NCBI GenBank assembly: GCA_964571235.1
Contig: CAZNAI010000003.1
Span: 372,001 to 436,000, forward strand
Direction: 5' to 3'
DNA: 64,000 nt
Source: JACRAV01 sp964571235
GTDB lineage: Bacteria; Zixibacteria; MSB-5A5; GN15; FEB-12
A model generated the notes under the pieces. That model saw only the letters and a list, made by a program, of their open reading frames with translations. It was not told where the DNA came from and made no database searches. Positions 58,037-64,000 of the stretch are shown piece after piece (within the stretch, counting starts at the first letter, position 1; the number at the start of each line of letters is the position of its first letter). The translations under genes and the position numbers were made by a program.

Positions 58037-61000
58037 ATGTCGCGAAACGACTGCACTCGTGACCGCAAATTCTACCCTTCCGCCTCCGCTTGGGCTTTTG
58101 TATTTCGTCGATTGTTGGTAGGCGGACTGCTCGTCGCGTGCGCGGCGATGATTGCCTTGGTTCCCTCAATGGTGCTGGCTCAGTCGCCCAAGGATCCGCT
58201 GGCGGGTAACGGCACGACGCCTCATATCAACCCGATGGAAGAATCGATCAGTTCTTTCCTTCCGTATCTCACCGTCAACGGCGACACCATTCCGCAAATG
58301 GTCGGCGATTCGGCCGATTTTATTCTCACCATGTGTGCCGGTCCGCAGAAGTGGACCATGCTCAAAGAATACACTCTTTGGGCGAGCAAGAATAGATTTG
58401 GCTACTACACTGATTTGGGGGTCGGTAACAACCAGGTAGTTATTTTCCGCGGCCCGGACGGATTCGGCGTAACCAAAAACACATCAGTTACTACCGGTTC
58501 CCCCGTTGGCCTCTGGTTGCTTAACGACTCTGCGGGCGACACGACCTATACGGTCGGTGATTCCTATCTCTTTTCCGAGCGGGCGCTGACTATAGGATCG
58601 CTTGCCCCGGAACACCAGTGGTTCAAAGTTTTCAATGTGTCGGCCTTCAAAGGAACCGGCGCGACCTACATCTTTAATACGTTCACATTCAACGACACGA
58701 CCACCGGAAGTTATGACTATTTGATATATATCGACGACGACCACACCGCCGCCAATTTCGATCACAACGATATGATTGTCGGTGTCACCTGCGTGAGCGC
58801 TCCACCACAAGTCCAATGTCCTGTGCCCGCCGATATTCTGGCCTGTGCGCAGACTTCAGTCTGTATTCCCGGATTTGTTATCTCCGATCCCGACAACGAC
58901 ATCATGTCAGTTGTTGTTACCGGCGGCACCCTAAACGGCGATACGATTTGTTTCACACCCTCGGGTCCCGGACTGTATCCCATCAAAGTCATTGTCACCG
59001 ATTCAACCGGTATGGCCGACACCTGTTTGACTGAGTTCAATGTGACCATTAATAGTGCGCCGGTCTGCGACTTGCCATCCGATACTTCCGTTTACCAGTG
59101 CTACCCGCAGGAAATTTGTCTGCCACTTTTCTCGTACGATCCCGACGGCAACTTCGCCGGATGCGAGATAATCTCCGGTCCCGGAGCGATAACCGGAAAA
59201 GTCATCGAGAATCCCGACCGCGATGTCCCCGGAAGCGCCGCAACGCCGATTCCCGAATGGTGTTACACGCCGTCGCAGGATACCAGTTTCGACGTGGTCA
59301 TTCGTTGCATAGATACCTGCGGCGAATTCTGTCAGGATACTTTTCATGTGGAAATCGAACTGAATGAGGCGCCGGTTTGCCATACCCCGCCCGACACGAC
59401 TATTTATCTTTGTTCGCTCTCTCCGATCTGTCTCCCGGTTTACTGCACCGATGACGAGAACAATCAGATTCCTACATCGCCAATGCTGTTAACGCCCAAA
59501 GGAGCACTCGCCGCGGGGGAATGGTGCTATACGCCTACTGGAAACGAAGTTGTGCCGGTAACTATTCGGTGTGAGGATTCCTGCGGCAATTTCTGCGAGA
59601 AGACTTTTACGGTCACGTTTGTCACTACCTTCAATCCGCCGGTCTGCCAGGGACCGTCTGATACAACGATCAAGCTCTGTGCTCCGGCGCAAGTCTGCCT
59701 GCCGGTTGGGTGTACCGATCCGGACAATAATCTACTCCCGCACCAACCGTCGCTGATGAGTGGTCCCGGAGTCATTACCAACGGCGCCTGGTGTTACACA
59801 CCGACCCAAAGCGGTCCGGTTACGGTGACAATCCGTTGTACCGACGCCTGCGGCCAGTATTGCGAGAAGACTTTCACCGTGACCTTCTGGGTCAACTCAG
59901 CCCCGACCTGTATTGCCCCGCATGACACGACCGTATTCTTGTGCGAACCGACTCAGATTTGTCTGCCGGTGTCATGCGCCGATATCGACAATAATCTCAA
60001 AGCCAATCAACCGACCCTTCTGTCTGACAAAGGTACGATTGCCAACGGTTACTGGTGCTATACACCGGGAACATCAAATGAAGATCTGACCGTGTCGATC
60101 AAATGCGAAGACACCTGCGGCCAGTCAAGCCAGTGCAGTTTTGTCGTGCGTGTCCGAATAAATCGCCCGCCAGTCTGCACCGTACCGAATGTCGACACCA
60201 CCTATTTCCTGTGTTCGCCGATTCAAATCTGCCGCCCGACTGGTTGTAGCGACCCCGATGGCAACATGCTGGCGAACCAGCCGACTATCAAGTCTGGCCC
60301 CGGTTCAATTGTGAGCGGACAATGGTGCTACACACCCACCCTCACTGACACCGCCGTGCACGTGGTACTCGAATGCAAAGACAGTTGCGGCGCGACCTGC
60401 GAGCAAACACTTCGCGTCGCATTCCTGTTCAATCGCCCGCCAGTTTGTTCCGGCCCAGCGGACACGACGATCAAACTCTGTTCGTTACAGGAAATCTGTC
60501 TGCCGGTGGGATGCACTGATCCCGACGGCAATCTTCTTCCGGGTCAACCGACTTTAGTGAGTTCTCCCGGCACGATTAAGAATGGTAACTGGTGCTACAC
60601 GCCGACTACGTTTTCAGAGAATCTGTCCGTTACAACAAAATGTGAGGACGCCTGTGGAGCGGTTTGCACGCGGACTTTCAATGTACAGATTCGAGTCAAT
60701 CGCGATCCGGCTTTCAGTAATTGCCCAAGCTCCGCCTTGTCCTATCGGCAGTGTGTTCCGCAACAGGTATGCTACAGCTTTGCGGCTGTTGACGCCGACG
60801 GTGACAAAGTTAACTACTCCGTGATTACGGGGAAGGGGACTATCGACGCTAACGGCCTATGGTGCTACACACCGACCGCCAGTGAATCGTTCACGTTGAA
60901 AATCGGCGCGAAAGACACTACCACCTGCGGGCAATTCGTGTACTGTCAGGTGCAGGTGACATTCTCGATCGATCAACCTCCGGTTGCCATTGCCCCACCC

Positions 61001-62647
61001 GATACGACTATCATCTCGTGCAATCTCTTCACCATCTGCCTGCCCGGATTCTCCTACAGCGATCCGGACAACAACTTGATGTCCGTCACCGCACAAGGCG
61101 GCACCTTTAACGCTAACCAAATCTGTTTCACGCCGGTGCTAGGCAATAATATTCTGAAACTCATTGTGACTGACTCCTGCGGAAAAGCCGACACTGCGCA
61201 GACGACCGTGTTTGTAACTGATTCGTCGTGCATTCCGACCTGCCCGGATATTCGCATAGCCAAAATCCACAACGCCATTCAGGGGATGAATACCTGCGTG
61301 CCGATCACCATGAGCAACCACTCATTCGTCTCGGGTGGATTTGATCTATTGATCGCGTACGACAATTCAGCCTTATCGCTGGGTAGTGTCACCGCCGGCC
61401 AATTTATCGGCGATTGCCGCTGGGAATATTTCACCTACCGCTTTGGACCGTTCGGCAACTGCGGCTCGGGGTGTCCTTCGGGTCTGGTGCGCATTACAGC
61501 CATCGCCGAAACCAACAACGGCGCCAATCACCCGCTTTGCTATGGACCGACCGACAATGGAAGCTACGAACTGGCCGAATTGTGCTTCTTAGTCTCCAAC
61601 GACCGGACCCTCGAATGTCAGTTTGCACCTGTCCGCTTCTTCTGGCTCGACTGCGGCGACAATTCGTTCTCCAACAAGAATGGCGATACGTCTTTTGTGA
61701 ACGATGACATCTTTGATTATGACAATCCGTCGTCTATCGCCGATCCGATCTTCGGATTCCCCACTTTTTATGGCGTCCAGTACAATTGCCTGGTCGGCGG
61801 CGGCACGCCGAGCAAACCGGCGCCGCTCCGGTGTCTGGATTTCTATAATGGCGGTGTCGATATTGTCTGCGCCGACTCAATCGACGCCCGAGGCGATCTT
61901 AACTTGAACGGCCTGTCGTACGAAATCGCCGACGCCGTCATGTTTTCCAACTATTTCGTCAACGGTCTTTCAGCTTTTGGCAATCACGTCCAAGGGTCAA
62001 TTGCCGCGTCTGATGTTAACGCCGACGGCGTGGCGCTCTCGGTAGCCGATCTGGTCTATCTCATCCGCGTGGTTGTGGGCGATGCCCCGCCCTATCCAAA
62101 ACTTGCGCCCGTGAGCATGACTGTGACGCGCGATGGCGATGCAGTCTCGGTCGACGGCGAAGTCGGCGCGGCGCTCCTGCTGTTCAGCGGCGACATCCAG
62201 CCGGTCCTATTGGCCGATCAGATGGATATGAAATTCTCGACCGACGGTTCGGTGACCCGTGTGCTGGTGTACAGTCTGACGCGCGGGAATGTTTTCACCG
62301 GCATGTTTATCGAGGCGTCGGCGCCGCTCGTCAGTATCGAAATGGCGACCTATGAGGGTGCCCCGATTTCTGCCAAGCTCACGCCCACAGATTTCACGCT
62401 GTCACAAAACTATCCTAACCCGTTTAATCCAGCGACCAACATTGAGTTCTCACTCCCGGTCGCCGGCAACTACATGTTGCGGATCTTCAACGTCTCGGGT
62501 CAAGAAGTCGCCGCGTTTGCAGGACAGGCCCCAGCAGGTATTTCGCGCGTGCAGTGGAACGCTTCGCAGATGGCGTCCGGAATGTACCTCTACCGCCTTG
62601 AGACCGACGGATTCACGCAGACCCGCAAAATGATTTTGCTAAAGTAG
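58037..62647 (+). CDS. Giant secreted protein with nine Cys-rich repeats and a T9SS-like C-terminal domain
   Basis: A 1536-residue exported protein; ATG 58037 follows GGGGA. The long signal sequence ends near VLA-Q (residue 48). Residues 50-255 form a unique beta-rich domain with SYDYLIYIDDDHTAANFDHN. Residues 259-1068 hold nine tandem units of about 88-90 residues; typical marks are ICLPVGCTDPDNN, WCYTPT, and CEDSCGNFCEKTF, with up to eight Cys each. A cohesin-like domain follows (about 1075-1230), then a dockerin-like segment (GDLNLNG ... ASDVNADG). The end is a T9SS type A-like domain (LSQNYPNPFNPATNIEFSLP ... GMYLYRLETD). It is probably an adhesin or surface-matrix protein. Confidence 0.88.
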   Translation: MSRNDCTRDRKFYPSASAWAFVFRRLLVGGLLVACAAMIALVPSMVLAQSPKDPLAGNGTTPHINPMEESISSFLPYLTVNGDTIPQMVGDSADFILTMCAGPQKWTMLKEYTLWASKNRFGYYTDLGVGNNQVVIFRGPDGFGVTKNTSVTTGSPVGLWLLNDSAGDTTYTVGDSYLFSERALTIGSLAPEHQWFKVFNVSAFKGTGATYIFNTFTFNDTTTGSYDYLIYIDDDHTAANFDHNDMIVGVTCVSAPPQVQCPVPADILACAQTSVCIPGFVISDPDNDIMSVVVTGGTLNGDTICFTPSGPGLYPIKVIVTDSTGMADTCLTEFNVTINSAPVCDLPSDTSVYQCYPQEICLPLFSYDPDGNFAGCEIISGPGAITGKVIENPDRDVPGSAATPIPEWCYTPSQDTSFDVVIRCIDTCGEFCQDTFHVEIELNEAPVCHTPPDTTIYLCSLSPICLPVYCTDDENNQIPTSPMLLTPKGALAAGEWCYTPTGNEVVPVTIRCEDSCGNFCEKTFTVTFVTTFNPPVCQGPSDTTIKLCAPAQVCLPVGCTDPDNNLLPHQPSLMSGPGVITNGAWCYTPTQSGPVTVTIRCTDACGQYCEKTFTVTFWVNSAPTCIAPHDTTVFLCEPTQICLPVSCADIDNNLKANQPTLLSDKGTIANGYWCYTPGTSNEDLTVSIKCEDTCGQSSQCSFVVRVRINRPPVCTVPNVDTTYFLCSPIQICRPTGCSDPDGNMLANQPTIKSGPGSIVSGQWCYTPTLTDTAVHVVLECKDSCGATCEQTLRVAFLFNRPPVCSGPADTTIKLCSLQEICLPVGCTDPDGNLLPGQPTLVSSPGTIKNGNWCYTPTTFSENLSVTTKCEDACGAVCTRTFNVQIRVNRDPAFSNCPSSALSYRQCVPQQVCYSFAAVDADGDKVNYSVITGKGTIDANGLWCYTPTASESFTLKIGAKDTTTCGQFVYCQVQVTFSIDQPPVAIAPPDTTIISCNLFTICLPGFSYSDPDNNLMSVTAQGGTFNANQICFTPVLGNNILKLIVTDSCGKADTAQTTVFVTDSSCIPTCPDIRIAKIHNAIQGMNTCVPITMSNHSFVSGGFDLLIAYDNSALSLGSVTAGQFIGDCRWEYFTYRFGPFGNCGSGCPSGLVRITAIAETNNGANHPLCYGPTDNGSYELAELCFLVSNDRTLECQFAPVRFFWLDCGDNSFSNKNGDTSFVNDDIFDYDNPSSIADPIFGFPTFYGVQYNCLVGGGTPSKPAPLRCLDFYNGGVDIVCADSIDARGDLNLNGLSYEIADAVMFSNYFVNGLSAFGNHVQGSIAASDVNADGVALSVADLVYLIRVVVGDAPPYPKLAPVSMTVTRDGDAVSVDGEVGAALLLFSGDIQPVLLADQMDMKFSTDGSVTRVLVYSLTRGNVFTGMFIEASAPLVSIEMATYEGAPISAKLTPTDFTLSQNYPNPFNPATNIEFSLPVAGNYMLRIFNVSGQEVAAFAGQAPAGISRVQWNASQMASGMYLYRLETDGFTQTRKMILLK

Positions 62648-62671
62648 CGAATCGAATCATGAAATTGAAAC

Positions 62672-62700
62672 GGCCCCGGTGGGAGATTCCCGCCGGGGCC
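62672..62700. terminator. Strong hairpin between convergent genes, terminator-like
   Basis: A 13-base-pair stem with one G-T pair (GGCCCCGGTGGGA/TCCCGCCGGGGCC) around GAT, 25 bases after the giant gene. No long T-run follows on either strand, so it may stop polymerase weakly or protect the 3' end. Confidence 0.6.
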
Positions 62701-62725
62701 GATCTATTTATATAGTTTCGTCAAC

Positions 62726-63670
62726 TCAGCAAGACGCAGGTGGCGTGAAGCTGATATACAGATAATCAATCAGTGCCGACAAATCGGCAATATCAACTCC
62801 CGGTTGACCGTCGCAATTGGCCTCACCCACACAACAGAGTGGACTGAGTGAAACATACAGGTAATCGATCAAGCGGGTCAGGTCGCTGATATCAACATTG
62901 CCACCGAGATCACAGTCGACATTTCCAGTTGACCCCGTGCAACAAAAGCATTGACTCTGCGGCGCATTTACGCCGCGCGACCAAAGTTTGAGATTGTCGG
63001 TGAATCCGGAAACAGTGATCAAATCATTGGGCGCATGGCCAAAGTCGTTATACGATGCGCAGGTGCGCGGCACGCTTCCGCTGTCAACGACAATGTCCAC
63101 TAGTCCCGTGTTCAAGAACGTATCGACGACAACGGCGGCGAAATATGGTCCCGCCACGCAAGTAGTATCGGGCAACAGAATCTCAAGAGTCACAAAGCCG
63201 GTGTCGTTGAGCTGGATGAGCGTGTCGGTTCCCACAAAAAGCGGTGTACCCGGATAGGTACAGGGGAGACTATCGGCGAGGATTTCCAATAGGACCGGAT
63301 AGAGCCGAATTTCTGTGGGTTGCCGAACATATATCGGCCAGATGATAGACACTACGCCAAACGGATACGTATTAGTACATCCGGTCTCGCTCGGGTCCTG
63401 ATAAGAAAAATAAGCCTCAAGTCCGGTCAACCAGTCCAGGTAGGCCATGCTCTGGCTTCCTTGCCAGTTTCCCTGACAGACAGTCTGCGGGTATTTGGAT
63501 GGGGCCGCCGTCGACTGCTCGGCCGGTGAAATCAACTGATGGACAGTAGGTTTGGCCGGCACCGCCTGAACCTTGAATAGCGGAGTCCTGTTCTCGGCGA
63601 AAACTCCTGGGGCACATAGCAGTAGGACGCCGATCATGGCAATAACTTTAGCGAGCTTGCGTGAGTTCAT
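62726..63670 (-). CDS. Secreted protein with paired dockerin-like C-terminal repeats
   Basis: A 314-residue exported protein. ATG 63670 has GAGAAG upstream and opens a signal peptide (LAKVIAMIGVLLLCAPGVFA). The body (about 30-235) has no family I recognise but shares the plan of the protein at 8511-9419: scattered Cys, a CVAGPYFAAVVVD strand like the CVSGPFFVSIRYT strand there, and a CCTG joint. The tail has two dockerin-like repeats: GNVDCDLGGNVDISDLTRLI and ANCDGQPGVDIADLSALIDY, each followed by LY.S. The two proteins are likely paralogs. It lies convergent to the giant surface protein. Confidence 0.82.
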   Translation of the reverse strand: MNSRKLAKVIAMIGVLLLCAPGVFAENRTPLFKVQAVPAKPTVHQLISPAEQSTAAPSKYPQTVCQGNWQGSQSMAYLDWLTGLEAYFSYQDPSETGCTNTYPFGVVSIIWPIYVRQPTEIRLYPVLLEILADSLPCTYPGTPLFVGTDTLIQLNDTGFVTLEILLPDTTCVAGPYFAAVVVDTFLNTGLVDIVVDSGSVPRTCASYNDFGHAPNDLITVSGFTDNLKLWSRGVNAPQSQCFCCTGSTGNVDCDLGGNVDISDLTRLIDYLYVSLSPLCCVGEANCDGQPGVDIADLSALIDYLYISFTPPASC

Positions 63671-63818
63671 CTTCTCTATCCGTATTAGTGGTTTCAACCA
63701 TAGTATATCGGCAGGTATCAGCTCATACAACACCTTTTACCTGCCGGTGGTAAAGGGAGTTGCAAATTCAGCCGACCTATTACCCAAATAACCCGAATTT
63801 GGCAATCAGGGAGAAGTT

Positions 63819-64000
63819 ATGTCAGTAATGCTCGAAATCCTGGAATGGGTCGACCCTTCCGGCAACGAAATGATCTACCGGCTTCCGCAGGAGGGATCAG
63901 CCGACTTCAAGCTCGGCGCACAACTCATCGTCCGCGACAGCCAACTTGCGGTATTTTTCAAAGACGGCCACGCCGCTGATTCATTCACCACCGGCCGGCA
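63819..64000 (+). CDS. SPFH-domain (virion core/YdjI-like) protein, partial, cut by window edge
   Basis: ATG 63819, with AGGGAG at 63808-63813, opens a frame that runs off the right edge after 60 residues. The sequence EILEWVDPSGNEMIYRLPQE, then KLGAQLIVRDSQLAVFFKDG, matches my memory of the N-terminus of YdjI-type SPFH proteins. That family is membrane-associated and linked to envelope stress in some bacteria; the role here is unknown. Confidence 0.75.
   Translation, partial: MSVMLEILEWVDPSGNEMIYRLPQEGSADFKLGAQLIVRDSQLAVFFKDGHAADSFTTGR

Noticed and set aside
1..64000. tRNA, rRNA or CRISPR array
   Set aside because: Read through for T-loop signatures and regularly spaced direct repeats; none was found. 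The many short repeats are dispersed hairpins with irregular spacing, not a CRISPR array.

Overview
This window looks like a chromosomal segment of an aerobic, Gram-negative-type bacterium of the FCB group, most likely Candidatus Zixibacteria. The lineage call is an inference. It rests on two secreted proteins that end in a paired dockerin-like tail (VDISDL..LIDYLYIS, repeated twice with a CC between), a T9SS-like C-terminal domain on a 1536-residue secreted protein, a DUF5686-type outer-membrane protein, alternative complex III joined to a caa3 oxidase, and a class II ribonucleotide reductase. I saw no rRNA, tRNA, CRISPR array, insertion sequence or phage gene.

Region 1 (1-16 kb) holds housekeeping and small metabolic genes: two FMN split-barrel genes (one cut by the left edge), two secreted c-type cytochromes, a flavin reductase, gyrA, a DMT transporter overlapping a Nudix-like gene, a dockerin-tailed secreted protein, DinB, recA, a PEP-CTERM protein, and thpR-cinA-pgpA-pgsA. 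The spaces between these genes are packed with short hairpin repeats of a few families. Region 2 (16-22 kb) holds rmuC, with a leftover 3' end of a different RmuC type beside it, and B12-dependent nrdJ, with two NrdR-box-like sites upstream spaced three helical turns apart.

Region 3 (22-40 kb) is a long respiratory locus on the + strand: heme O synthase, then alternative complex III (actA-actF and a small membrane protein), SCO, caa3 oxidase subunits II-I-III-IV, a heme A synthase fused to a second SCO domain, and a DUF420 assembly protein. A promoter with an overlapping perfect inverted repeat lies just before actA. Together the genes make a quinol:cytochrome c oxidoreductase, the terminal oxidase, and their heme and copper maturation factors. 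A DUF5686 outer-membrane protein follows.

Region 4 (40-57.6 kb) holds two amidohydrolase-family genes and then a nearly complete phenylalanine/tyrosine catabolic island: aromatic amino acid hydroxylase, 4-hydroxyphenylpyruvate dioxygenase, homogentisate dioxygenase, a HisC-type aminotransferase, fumarylacetoacetase, a flavin reductase-like protein and acetoacetyl-CoA synthetase. Beside it are folE, a protein with three tandem 6-pyruvoyl-tetrahydropterin synthase domains, and a short-chain dehydrogenase. These three could supply the tetrahydrobiopterin that the hydroxylase needs. Maleylacetoacetate isomerase and pterin carbinolamine dehydratase are not seen.

Region 5 (57.6-64 kb) carries a giant secreted protein with nine Cys-rich repeats, a second dockerin-tailed protein, and the start of an SPFH-domain gene cut by the right edge. 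The most unusual items are the triple-PTPS protein with complementary loss of active-site residues, the RmuC remnant, the hairpin repeats that keep their ends while the stems co-vary, and the interruption of a pgsA-to-recA gene row by a PEP-CTERM gene.
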